Assembly (NCBI GenBank): GCA_964525485.1
Contig: CAZGHH010000023.1
Coordinates: 1 to 13,539, forward strand
Length of the DNA stretch: 13,539 nucleotides
Source of the DNA: DAONBD01 sp964525485
GTDB lineage: Bacteria > Patescibacteriota > Gracilibacteria > UBA1369 > LOWO2-01-FULL-3
Reading direction: 5' to 3'
The notes under the pieces are model-generated. The model had not been told where the DNA came from. It saw only the letters and a list, made by a program, of their open reading frames with translations, and ran no database searches. How positions within the stretch are numbered: the first letter of the stretch is position 1; each line of letters opens with the position of its first letter. Position numbers and translations under genes: made by a program. This document shows, piece after piece, positions 1 through 5,448 of this stretch.

Positions 1-883
1 CATAGTAAGCCGCGGTTACGCCTTCAGCGCTACCCGTGATGGCTTGCTTGAATTCGGTATCTGCACAATCACCAGCCGCATAAACACCAGGGACATTGGT
101 CTCTGAATGTCTGCTGATTTTGATTTCGCCTTTTTGATTTAATTCAACTCCGAGTTTCGCGGCGAGCTCAGTCTGTGCGGCATGTCCGATTGCCAAGAAA
201 ATCCCATCAACAGCAAATTCGCGTCCATCTTTTGTTAAAATTTTGGCAACTTTTTTACCATCCTCAGTGCCGAGAACTTCAGCGATTTCAGTGTTATAAA
301 GAATTTCAATATTTTGTGATTCAGCAATCAATTCTTGATTTCTTGGCTCAGCTCTCAAAACGTCCTTGCGAACGACGATATAAACTTTTGCAGCGACCTG
401 ACTCAAGAAAATAGCCTCTTTCGCAGCGCTATCTCCACCTCCGACTATACAAACATTTTTGCCTTTATAAAAGGCTCCATCGCAAAGCGCACAATAAGAA
501 ACTCCTTTGTTTTCAAATTCTTTAATGCCTTTTGCATCGAGTGAGCGATGTTGCGTACCTGTCGCGAACAAAACAGTCTTAGCATCATAAGATCCGGATG
601 CAGTTTTTACTACATAAGTTTTTTCGTCACCACTTTTTGTGACTTCTAAAACTTTTTCATTCTTGAATTCCGCCCCGGCTTTTGTAGCGTGTTCAAATAA
701 AGCCATTCCCAAATCCGGTCCACTTATAGAAACCGTTCCAGGCCAGTTTTCGACAACGTGAGTCGACGTAATAAGTCCACCCGGCATCTCACCGATGACC
801 GCAGTTTTTAAATTTAATCTAGCCGCATACATCGCAGCAGAAAGCCCACTTGCGCCAGAGCCAATAATGATGAAATCGTACAT
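1..883 (-). CDS. trxB: Thioredoxin reductase (NADPH), C-terminus cut by window edge
   Basis: This FAD-dependent enzyme transfers electrons from NADPH to thioredoxin through a redox-active disulfide in the cytoplasm. I translated 294 residues from the ATG at 883-881. The N-terminal FAD site is GSGASG (residues 8-13). The active-site pair is C131 and C134 in SYCALCDG; the usual motif is CATC, so the Ala-Leu between the cysteines is a small variation. The NADPH-binding loop is GGGDSA (148-153), followed by VVRKDVLRAEP, which matches the usual HRR..R region. The second FAD motif, GVYAAGDC, is at 266-273. The family runs about 305-320 residues, so only the last 10-25 are missing. No clear Shine-Dalgarno precedes the start; a weak -10 (TAGGAT, minus strand, 911-916) is the only promoter hint. 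The gene is divergent from hicAB. Identification is firm. Confidence 0.95.
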   Translation of the reverse strand, partial: MYDFIIIGSGASGLSAAMYAARLNLKTAVIGEMPGGLITSTHVVENWPGTVSISGPDLGMALFEHATKAGAEFKNEKVLEVTKSGDEKTYVVKTASGSYDAKTVLFATGTQHRSLDAKGIKEFENKGVSYCALCDGAFYKGKNVCIVGGGDSAAKEAIFLSQVAAKVYIVVRKDVLRAEPRNQELIAESQNIEILYNTEIAEVLGTEDGKKVAKILTKDGREFAVDGIFLAIGHAAQTELAAKLGVELNQKGEIKISRHSETNVPGVYAAGDCADTEFKQAITGSAEGVTAAYY

Positions 884-1045
884 GTTTAAGTTGTTAAATT
901 TTGGATCCCAATCCTACCACATTTCAGAAAAATTTCATAAATTTTACGATTTTTGTAAGGAAAATTTTAGGAAAAATTACAAAAAAGTTAAGAAAAATTT
1001 AAGGCCAGAAGCGTAAAATGCAAGAAAATGATAATAAAAACTTAT

Positions 1046-1076
1046 TTGCAAAATGATATCAAAAGTGATATCATTT
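1046..1076 (+). promoter_or_regulatory. hicAB promoter overlapping a palindromic operator
   Basis: A sigma-70-type promoter reads TTGCAA (1046-1051), 17-bp spacer, TATCAT (1069-1074). It is covered by a perfect 10-bp inverted repeat, AAATGATATC (1051-1060) and GATATCATTT (1067-1076), with a 6-bp gap. A palindrome sitting on the -10 box is the expected arrangement for autorepression by the HicB ribbon-helix-helix domain. The predicted transcript start (about 1081) leaves a leader of only about 9 nt before the hicA ATG. The rest of 884-1045 is A/T-rich with no other element I can support. Confidence 0.6.
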
Positions 1077-1089
1077 AACCGATTTTGGA

Positions 1090-1326
1090 ATGGTTGATAG
1101 GAAAGGGAAATTATTGAAGAAATTCAGGAACAGTCCAAGTAGTGTATCGATACAAGAACTAATATTTTTTCTGTCATACAATGGGTACAAAATGGATAGA
1201 ATAAAAGGGAGTCATTTTATTTTTGAGAAAACGATGCGAATTCCGATAATAGTACCAAGTCATAACGGCAAAGTAGATAAAGTTTATATAAAAAAGATTT
1301 TAAAACAATTAAAATGCACAAAATAA
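1090..1326 (+). CDS. hicA: HicA-family mRNA interferase toxin
   Basis: HicA toxins are small double-stranded-RNA-binding-fold ribonucleases that cleave mRNA and arrest translation until neutralised by HicB. The 78-residue product has the family hallmarks: a helix with an SIQELIFFLSYNGY-like segment (20-33), then KGSHFIFEK (39-47) carrying the catalytic histidine H42 of the G-S-H signature, then the IIVPSHNG strand (53-60) and a C-terminal KKILKQL helix. The N-terminus is about 15 residues longer than many HicA proteins, but the downstream sequence has no better start. No Shine-Dalgarno is visible. It overlaps hicB by 13 nt, which suggests translational coupling, and the palindromic promoter lies directly upstream. 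The catalytic histidine is intact, so the toxin is probably active. Confidence 0.88.
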   Translation: MVDRKGKLLKKFRNSPSSVSIQELIFFLSYNGYKMDRIKGSHFIFEKTMRIPIIVPSHNGKVDKVYIKKILKQLKCTK

Positions 1327-1667
1327 AAAATTATAATTATTCCTATACTGTTAAGCCGATAGGAAAACAGGAAAATGGAGAGGATGCATATGAAGCAATA
1401 ATTCCAAAGTTTCCAGGTATGCTCGTGATGGGAGGCAGTTTACAGGAGCTTCACGAGGGGGTAATGATAAGTATAGAGTATGCGATCGAAAAATTAAAAA
1501 AAGCTGGTAAGAAAATTCCGCCAGAGGATAGAAAAAAAGATCTGTGTAATGGAAAGATATTACTTAGAGTAAAACCAGAGATGCATAAAAAATTATTGAT
1601 TGCTGCGTTAAGAAAAGGAGTAAGTCTAAACAAGTATCTGACTGGAAAACTGTTAAAGTCTCTTTAA
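1314..1667 (+). CDS. hicB: HicB-family antitoxin with ribbon-helix-helix domain
   Basis: HicB binds and blocks HicA and normally represses the operon. The 117-residue product has the N-terminal HicB fold (degenerate RNase-H-like; YTVKPIG, AYEAIIPKFPGMLVMGGSLQEL, residues about 11-46) followed by an amphipathic helix (51-66). The C-terminus (about 81-116, KILLRVKPEMHKKL...SLNKYLTGKLL) is typical of a ribbon-helix-helix DNA-binding domain, matching the palindromic operator upstream of hicA. The start ATG lies within the end of hicA in another frame. Its 3' end overlaps the 3' end of the convergent iscU gene by 15 bp, and no terminator separates the two, so antisense transcription across both tails is likely. 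Confidence 0.88.
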   Translation: MHKIKNYNYSYTVKPIGKQENGEDAYEAIIPKFPGMLVMGGSLQELHEGVMISIEYAIEKLKKAGKKIPPEDRKKDLCNGKILLRVKPEMHKKLLIAALRKGVSLNKYLTGKLLKSL

Positions 1668-2213
1668 ATAATCTTTGATAGCAGCTTTGAGCGACTGGTC
1701 GCCAAGTATAGAACAATGAATTTTTACAGTTGGAAGTCCTCCAAGTCTTACATTTATATCCATAGCTTTCAAATTCATAGCTTCATCTAGAGACATTCCC
1801 CCTTTTTCGGTAACCATCTCAGACATCATTGAAGTAGAAGATATCGCGCTTCCACAGCCAAAAGTTTGCCATTTGCATTCAGTAATACGAGACTTTTTTT
1901 GATCTATAATCTTTTTTCCAGTCAATTTCCCGTTTGAGTCTTTTTCTTGGGTGAAAACCGGCTTCACTTTGATCCACGTTTTCATAACATCTCCACACGC
2001 AGGAGATCCGACCATTCCAACGCCATCAGCCTTGTAGCGAGCTTCTTGCTCAGGAGAAAGCAAATTGCGTGGATGAAAAAAATGATCACGAACTATATCT
2101 GTGTAAACCCAAGACTGATCACCGCGCTGAACATTTGGAGCGGTTTTAATCACGGATTTAGTCGCAGTTTTAATAGCTTTCGCGACTGATTTATTTGTAA
2201 CTTTTTTTGGCAT
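1653..2213 (-). CDS. iscU: IscU-type iron-sulfur cluster scaffold protein
   Basis: IscU/NifU-N proteins assemble [2Fe-2S] and [4Fe-4S] clusters using sulfur from a cysteine desulfurase and pass them to apo-proteins. The 186-residue product carries the three ligand cysteines and the conserved aspartate: C73 and D75 (SPACGDVMK), C120 (FGCGSAISSTS) and C167 (KIHCSILGD). The chaperone-recognition motif, LPPVK in E. coli IscU, reads LPTVK here (160-164). The protein is longer than the usual 125-150 residues because of a Lys/Ala/Thr-rich N-terminal extension (about 1-33) and a charged insertion (about 86-110). No internal ATG fits as an alternative start. It is the second gene of an operon with the ferredoxin 13 nt upstream; no Shine-Dalgarno is visible. 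No iscS, hscA or iscA lies in the window. Function is confident; the role of the tail is unknown. Confidence 0.92.
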   Translation of the reverse strand: MPKKVTNKSVAKAIKTATKSVIKTAPNVQRGDQSWVYTDIVRDHFFHPRNLLSPEQEARYKADGVGMVGSPACGDVMKTWIKVKPVFTQEKDSNGKLTGKKIIDQKKSRITECKWQTFGCGSAISSTSMMSEMVTEKGGMSLDEAMNLKAMDINVRLGGLPTVKIHCSILGDQSLKAAIKDYLKRL

Positions 2214-2226
2214 TTATTGCTTTTGG

Positions 2227-2430
2227 TTAATCTTCATATTCTTTCCAAGAGATAGCTGTCACAGGACATGCATCGATAGATTGTTGAATTTTTTCTTCTG
2301 TGTCAGCTGTAGGATTCACAGCCTTTGACTTGCCGTCATCTTGCATTTCATAAACTGCTGGGCAAATCTGTGTGCAAAGCGTGCATCCGATACAAATATT
2401 TGGGTCTACATAAGCTCCTTTTTTTGGCAT
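2227..2430 (-). CDS. Single-cluster [4Fe-4S] ferredoxin
   Basis: This 67-residue protein is a small soluble electron carrier of the monocluster type (Thermotoga maritima-like). Ligands are expected at C13, C16 and C19 (CIGCTLC) and C55 (DACPVTAI). C23 (QICP) matches the extra cysteine that in related proteins pairs in a disulfide with a second mid-protein cysteine; that partner is absent here (TEEKIQQS region), so C23 should be a free thiol. The protein is acidic, as is usual for ferredoxins. It is the first gene of the ferredoxin-iscU operon, so it may supply electrons for cluster assembly, but the partner reductase is not visible. There is no Shine-Dalgarno; the leader carries the TTAACCAAAA element that also precedes iscU. 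Confidence 0.93.
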   Translation of the reverse strand: MPKKGAYVDPNICIGCTLCTQICPAVYEMQDDGKSKAVNPTADTEEKIQQSIDACPVTAISWKEYED

Positions 2431-2573
2431 ATATATTTTTGGTTAATTTTTCTGATTGCTAGTTATATATAGCAAAAAATGTGCTTAACTTAAAGTAAAT
2501 ATATTCATACTGAATAGCTAGGAAATAAATTATAGTGCGCAGTAAAATAAAAGACAAGTCGAAAAAAAGGAAG

Positions 2574-2589
2574 AACTCGACTGAATGTT
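2574..2589 (+). repeat. Left inverted repeat of island 1
   Basis: AACTCGACTGAATGTT, exactly complementary to 4300-4315. It is followed directly inside by GTTGTAAGC (2590-2598), which resembles the GTTATAAGC next to the left repeat of island 2. Confidence 0.75.
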
Positions 2590-2603
2590 GTTGTAAGCTC
2601 TCT

Positions 2604-2735
2604 CACCACACGAAGATTCCCGGAAGCATTTGTAGCTTCGCAGCCGAAAATAAATTTCGGGAAATCGTGTGGTGCCTACCTTTCAATGCGTGGCTAGCGC
2701 ATTGTCCATCCTCCCGAAAGTGGGGGAGAATGGAT
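2604..2735. other. Cluster of stem-loops downstream of the lipoprotein gene
   Basis: Three consecutive structures follow the 3' end of the minus-strand lipoprotein gene. The first is a three-way junction: outer stem CACCACACGA (2604-2613) with TCGTGTGGTG (2665-2674), enclosing hairpins GAAGC/GCTTC (2623-2627, 2635-2639) and CCGAAA/TTTCGG (2644-2649, 2655-2660). The second is AATGCG/CGCATT (2685-2690, 2698-2703). The third is TCCAT..CTCCC with GGGAG..ATGGA across 2705-2735. A 3'-UTR or terminator-like role, a non-coding RNA, or a cassette recombination end are all possible. No U-tract follows directly. Confidence 0.55.
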
Positions 2736-2808
2736 TATGGATCAACAGGTCATAATCGCGGACCTGGAACGCGCACCTCATCCGAATCAGTCCGAAATGA
2801 GAGAGGTG

Positions 2809-4020
2809 TCAGTTGCCGCAGTTCGCGGTAACCGCCTGGCCGGAATTGGCCGGGACGATCACTTTGTACTGGAGCGGATAAGAGTCGCAGAATCCCGCCG
2901 CCTCGCCGCCGACGATCGTGAAGATCGAGGAGGGGGAGGGATCGGAGACAGACGTCCAAGGCTGGTCTTTCATGGAGAGCGATTTCGTCATCGTCTCCAG
3001 GGTACCGTCCGTCCCGCCCGCGTTCCTGGCGAAGAGAGGCAGGTGCCCGTAGGCGTCCAGTTCGGCCGCCGTGAACGACCAGACCCGCGGGCAGGTGAGC
3101 TTCACGGTGGGCTGCGTCTCATTGACGAGGTACCCCGAGAACCGACACGTCAGAGTGTAGACGGTCGGCTGCTCGACGCACTGACCGGCGATGTTGCAGG
3201 TCGTGCCAGTTCCGCAGTTGCCGCAGGAGCCATTGCAACCGTCAGGACCGCAGACTTTGCCGATGCAGTCGGGCTCGCACTGAACTTCGCAGGCCTCGGC
3301 GTTGTAACAGCCGGGGTCCGAACAGTCGGTCAGCCCATCCTTGTCGTTGTCGACGTGGTCCGAGCAATCGCCGACGCCCTCCGAAGAAGGTCCGACGATC
3401 TCGACGCACTGACCGGCGATGTTGCAGGTCGTGCCAGTTCCGCAGTTGCCGCAGGAGCCATTGCAACCGTCAGGACCGCAGACTTTGCCGATGCAGTCGG
3501 GCTCGCACTGAACTTCGCAGGCCTCGGCGTTGTAACAGCCGGGGTCCGAACAGTCGGTCAGCCCATCCTTGTCGTTGTCGACGTGGTCCGAGCAATCGCC
3601 GACGCCCTCCGAAGAAGGTCCGACGATCTCGACGCACTGACCGGCGATGTTGCAGGTCGTGCCAGTTCCGCAGTTGCCGCAGGAGCCATTGCAACCGTCA
3701 GGACCGCAGACCCTTCCGTTGCAGTTTGGAGTGCAGACGGTGGAAGAAACGCAAGTGCCTTCGTCGCACCACGTTCCTTCCACACAGTCACCGCAGGACC
3801 AGCCGCAGCCGTCGGGGCCACAGCTTTTGCCATCACACTGAGGCTCGCAGACCGGCCGGCCATTGTCGGGCTCGGTCGAGCCTTCGTCCGCCCGCCCGGG
3901 CACATCATACCCGGGGTTGTAGTTGTCGTCCCAGCAGTCTGCCGGGAAAAATTCCCCTCCATCGCGGCACGAGACCGCGAGGAGGGAGCCAAAGAAAAGC
4001 ACCAAAACCGGGTACCTCAT
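2809..4020 (-). CDS. Cys-rich repeat lipoprotein with Ca-binding-like loops, putatively transferred
   Basis: The 403-residue product begins with a lipoprotein signal (MRYPVLVLFFGSLLAVSC, lipidated C18), so it is predicted to be membrane-anchored outside the cytoplasm. After a short acidic linker come four copies of a Cys module of the form C.P.C.G..CGPDGC..SCG.C..G..C (about residues 58-90, 96-129, 172-205, 248-281). Copies 2-3 and 3-4 are separated by a segment containing DNDKDGLTDCSD, an EF-hand/thrombospondin-type-3-like calcium loop common in myxobacterial and deltaproteobacterial secreted proteins. The C-terminal 120 residues are unrecognised. A strong GGAGGT ribosome site (4027-4032) lies 6 nt before the ATG at 4020. 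GC content is about 60%, far above the flanking genes, pointing to a foreign origin. Function is unknown; an extracellular surface or adhesion role is a guess. Confidence 0.8.
   Translation of the reverse strand: MRYPVLVLFFGSLLAVSCRDGGEFFPADCWDDNYNPGYDVPGRADEGSTEPDNGRPVCEPQCDGKSCGPDGCGWSCGDCVEGTWCDEGTCVSSTVCTPNCNGRVCGPDGCNGSCGNCGTGTTCNIAGQCVEIVGPSSEGVGDCSDHVDNDKDGLTDCSDPGCYNAEACEVQCEPDCIGKVCGPDGCNGSCGNCGTGTTCNIAGQCVEIVGPSSEGVGDCSDHVDNDKDGLTDCSDPGCYNAEACEVQCEPDCIGKVCGPDGCNGSCGNCGTGTTCNIAGQCVEQPTVYTLTCRFSGYLVNETQPTVKLTCPRVWSFTAAELDAYGHLPLFARNAGGTDGTLETMTKSLSMKDQPWTSVSDPSPSSIFTIVGGEAAGFCDSYPLQYKVIVPANSGQAVTANCGN
3172..3711. repeat. Perfect 228-bp tandem repeat, 2.4 copies
   Basis: The units 3172-3399 and 3400-3627 are identical by eye, and a third partial copy runs 3628-3711 before diverging. 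The period equals 76 codons, so the reading frame of the lipoprotein is kept. Complete identity, including silent positions, indicates a recent duplication, or a region where assembly may have mis-set the copy number. Confidence 0.93.
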
Positions 4021-4186
4021 GATCGCACCTCCGAAAAGAATCCCATGTCGTCTTATCTCCGGCAGGACGCCCGTCCAGCCGAAGGTTGTTCACGCGACAT
4101 TAGCCGCGAAAAGCAGTAGACAGCACGCTTCACCACGAGGCGAAACGTGCGAAAGAAACAATATATATATCAGCCCAAGAAGCATC

Positions 4187-4240
4187 GTCTTAAGCCGTCG
4201 ATCATGAGGACGAAACTCTTTTGCCCGCTAAAACAAAGAG
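4187..4240. other. Right-end double hairpin of island 1
   Basis: Hairpin one has arms CGTCTT (4186-4191) and AGGACG (4207-4212) and contains CTTAAGCCGTC (4189-4199), an 11-mer also found in island 2 at 6483-6493. Hairpin two has arms CTCTTT (4216-4221) and AAAGAG (4235-4240). The 11-mer ends 100 nt before the right inverted repeat, against 99 nt in island 2. Confidence 0.45.
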
Positions 4241-4299
4241 CGATCATCCCCAAGGTCGACAGCTTAGAAGAACTAGCCTCAATCAAGCTAAATAAATTA

Positions 4300-4315
4300 A
4301 ACATTCAGTCGAGTT
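4300..4315 (-). repeat. Right inverted repeat of island 1
   Basis: AACATTCAGTCGAGTT, exact reverse complement of 2574-2589. It lies in AT-rich DNA. Confidence 0.75.
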
Positions 4316-4487
4316 GTCAAAGAACATCCTACCCTTACTGCAGACCTTGAATCCTGGCTTTTGAAAGCCAAAGTTGATTTTCTGCCTAAGTGTCTTGATG
4401 AATGCGTGCATGTTAGCGGGCACCCTATCACGAAGTAAAAATAGGAGCCGAATTATAACAATAAACTCACGTTTTGTCTAGTTTATA

Positions 4488-4516
4488 TAGACTTTGAAAA
4501 ATCTTAAGAGTATTAT
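4488..4516 (+). promoter_or_regulatory. Predicted promoter of the SMR-like gene
   Basis: TAGACT (4488-4493), 17-bp spacer, TATTAT (4511-4516). The predicted start near 4523 gives a leader of about 16 nt with no Shine-Dalgarno. The short inverted repeat GTCTA/TAGAC (about 4476-4492) overlaps the -35 and could be an operator. Confidence 0.4.
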
Positions 4517-4538
4517 CCGCTCAAATTAAGAAATAAAC

Positions 4539-4862
4539 ATGAGTAATAACTTTGCAATAGGTCTGTTATTAATAGGAGGAGCAATCCTCACGATGGGAGA
4601 TGTATTGATGAAAAAATGGGCTTCGAGCAGCAGCAATATATACTACATAATCGGAATAATAGTTTATGTTATCGCTATAGGATTTTTGGCCGAATCATTC
4701 AAATACAAAAACATGGCGGTGGCCAATGCTATCTGCGTAGGATTTAATATAGTAACGCTTGTGCTTGTTAGCTGGCTTTATTTCAAGGAAGCCCTGACTA
4801 TGACTCAGTTAATAGGGGTCGGTTTGATTTTGACAGGCATTTTTGTGATTGAACTTTTGTGA
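4539..4862 (+). CDS. Small four-helix transporter of the SMR/DMT superfamily
   Basis: The 107-residue integral membrane protein has four hydrophobic helices (about 5-24, 34-52, 60-80, 88-106), the size and layout of small multidrug resistance proteins such as EmrE. The GGAILT...LMK start of helix 1 and the VANAICVGFNIVTLVLVSWL / QLIGVGLILTGIFVIELL stretches of helices 3 and 4 resemble EmrE. The membrane-embedded glutamate of EmrE (E14 in helix 1), which couples proton and drug binding, is not present; helix 1 has D21 (MGDVLMKKW) two turns later instead. It may therefore be an SMR-like lipid, sugar or polyamine carrier rather than a classic drug pump. SMR proteins act as dimers. It stands alone between the two GC-rich islands. 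The stop codon is TGA. Confidence 0.75.
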   Translation: MSNNFAIGLLLIGGAILTMGDVLMKKWASSSSNIYYIIGIIVYVIAIGFLAESFKYKNMAVANAICVGFNIVTLVLVSWLYFKEALTMTQLIGVGLILTGIFVIELL

Positions 4863-4892
4863 AAATCTTTTAAAGTTTTAATTAAGGTTTAA

Positions 4893-4920
4893 TTGACGAA
4901 AGTAATTTTAATTGTATAAT
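4893..4920 (+). promoter_or_regulatory. Near-consensus sigma-70 promoter without a downstream gene
   Basis: TTGACG (4893-4898), 16-bp spacer, TATAAT (4915-4920). The predicted start is near 4926. No reading frame of plausible quality follows in the same direction before island 2. Confidence 0.6.
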
Positions 4921-4922
4921 TA

Positions 4923-5014
4923 ATATCCTGGCCGGATTGTGTCCAGAGAGGAGAATTTCTGATCTCATACAGGTTTTGAACATTTGTTCTCAAAGTCGTA
5001 TGAAGTATGGATAT
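4923..5014 (+). ncRNA. Candidate small structured RNA
   Basis: Just after the orphan promoter, ATATCC (4923-4928) can pair with GGATAT (5009-5014). Inside, TCATAC (4965-4970) pairs with GTATGA (4998-5003), capped by a hairpin with GAAC/GTTC (4978-4981, 4986-4989) extended by TTT/AAA across a 2-nt bulge. I recognise no known RNA family. No clean U-tract terminator follows, so the 3' end is unknown and this call is tentative. Confidence 0.3.
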
Positions 5015-5041
5015 CGATGGATTTGCGGTCAGCGATCATTA

Positions 5042-5058
5042 AAAAATAGACATTACGT
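5042..5058 (+). repeat. Left inverted repeat of island 2
   Basis: AAAAATAGACATTACGT, exactly complementary to 6593-6609. GTTATAAGC (5057-5065) overlaps its inner end. Confidence 0.75.
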
Positions 5059-5154
5059 TATAAGCGTTTCTTTTAAGTTTTGAAGAGCGGTTGGGGGAGT
5101 GAAAAATTTTAAAGTGACTTTAAATTTTAAATGAATTTAAATATTCAATTAGTT

Positions 5155-5290
5155 TCAATGATTGAAGTTTTTCTTTGCCTCAATCGCTTCTTCATCTTTT
5201 TGAAGAAGCGCTAAGTGCTCGCAAGGGCACATGATATATCCGACAGGATGTCGGAACATTAATCCCTTTTTATCGTCTGTAATCCGCGGG
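5155..5290 (-). pseudogene. Possible C-terminal gene fragment cut at the GC breakpoint
   Basis: On the minus strand, about 45 codons ending at TGA (5155-5157) read like real protein: RITDDKKGLMFRHPVGY, then IMCPCEHLALLQ, then KDEEAIEAKKNFNH. Codons are AT-rich and mixed-charge, matching the host. Upstream of about 5290 the same frame enters the GC-rich leader and loses protein character. It could be the remnant of a host gene interrupted when island 2 arrived, or a chance frame. The family is not recognised; the CPCEH motif is the only distinctive feature. Confidence 0.25.
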
Positions 5291-5448
5291 AGGAAAGCAG
5301 GCGTTGGACGTTTACTCGTTTCAAAAGGCGAATAGTCGCGGCGAATCGCGAACGGCGCGATTTTCGTCTGACGACGAGAATTATCCAGAGCGGACAGCGA
5401 GTAACGCCATCGCGCGCGAAAGCAAGTCCGCACCCTCAAGGAGGGGTC

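Larger units (their letters stand above)
2431..2808. other. Intergenic region between ferredoxin and island 1 lipoprotein gene
   Basis: This 378-bp stretch has no convincing gene. The right part (2590-2808) becomes GC-rich and highly structured and is the 3' flank of the minus-strand lipoprotein gene. The left part (2431-2573) is A/T-rich and holds the upstream region of the ferredoxin operon; a TATATA/TATAAC-like -10 (minus strand, about 2464-2472) is the only promoter candidate and has no good -35. A GTG-initiated frame at 2535 that reads Lys-rich and then enters the structured DNA is not convincing as a protein. Confidence 0.6.
2574..4315. mobile_element. Island 1: GC-rich cassette bracketed by 16-bp inverted repeats
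   Basis: A GC-rich block carrying one lipoprotein gene sits between AACTCGACTGAATGTT (2574-2589) and its exact reverse complement (4300-4315). The outer flanks and the DNA just inside the right repeat are AT-rich; the core is about 60% GC. No target-site duplication, transposase or recombinase is visible. The passenger gene has a strong Shine-Dalgarno, unlike the surrounding genes. This could be a non-autonomous element moved by a recombinase acting in trans, an invertible segment, a horizontally acquired fragment with coincidental repeats, or an assembly chimera. The repeat and the composition shift are observed; mobility is inferred. Confidence 0.4.
4021..4538. other. Intergenic region spanning the right end of island 1
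   Basis: This 518-bp stretch grades from GC-rich (4021-4150) to AT-rich. It holds the Shine-Dalgarno of the lipoprotein gene, an imperfect hairpin GCACG..TTC/GAA..CGTGC (about 4121-4150), a TATATATAT tract (4161-4170) that could be a minus-strand -10 for the lipoprotein gene, the right-end hairpins and the right inverted repeat of island 1, and the promoter of the SMR-like gene. A separate 10-bp inverted repeat, TGCCCGCTAA (4222-4231) with TTAGCGGGCA (4413-4422), encloses the right repeat. A 42-codon minus-strand frame (4283-4411) is not recognisable. Confidence 0.55.
4863..5448. other. Intergenic region: orphan promoter, left end of island 2, structured leader
   Basis: This 586-bp stretch contains a consensus promoter and possible small RNA (4893-5014), the left inverted repeat of island 2 (5042-5058), AT-rich DNA with a near-palindrome AAATTT..AAAGT/ACTTT..AAATTT (about 5104-5127), a protein-like minus-strand frame (5155-5290), and a GC-rich structured leader (5290-5448) of the island 2 gene. 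Composition switches from AT-rich to GC-rich near 5285-5295. The leader includes AATCGCG/CGCGATT (about 5343-5362) and TCCGAC/GTCGGA (5237-5253) hairpins. Confidence 0.55.

Noticed and set aside
2737..4119. A 460-codon plus-strand frame opposite the lipoprotein gene
   Set aside because: It is the antisense of the lipoprotein gene; its length comes from high GC and the 228-bp repeat being a multiple of three. The minus frame has a lipobox, Cys modules and a good ribosome site; the plus frame has none.
4216..4240. Integron-like site: CTAAAACAAAG resembles part of class 1 attI
   Set aside because: Only an 11-bp likeness; no attC core pair (GTTRRRY with RYYYAAC) or integrase is found, so no integron call is made.
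2560..4330. Target-site duplications flanking the inverted repeats
   Set aside because: The bases directly outside 2574/4315 and 5042/6609 do not match as direct repeats.
4283..4411. 42-codon minus-strand frame overlapping the right repeat of island 1
   Set aside because: Short, unrecognised, no ribosome site or promoter; shares NSTEC with the left side only because the inverted repeat is read in the same frame.
4147..4450. tmRNA, RNase P RNA or other housekeeping RNA in the structured intergenic DNA
   Set aside because: None of the conserved core sequences of these RNAs could be matched on either strand.
4860..4862. Possible reassigned TGA (glycine), as in Gracilibacteria/Absconditabacteria
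   Set aside because: Long genes contain no in-frame TGA, and TGA at 10302-10304 and 4860-4862 works naturally as a stop next to overlapping or following features.
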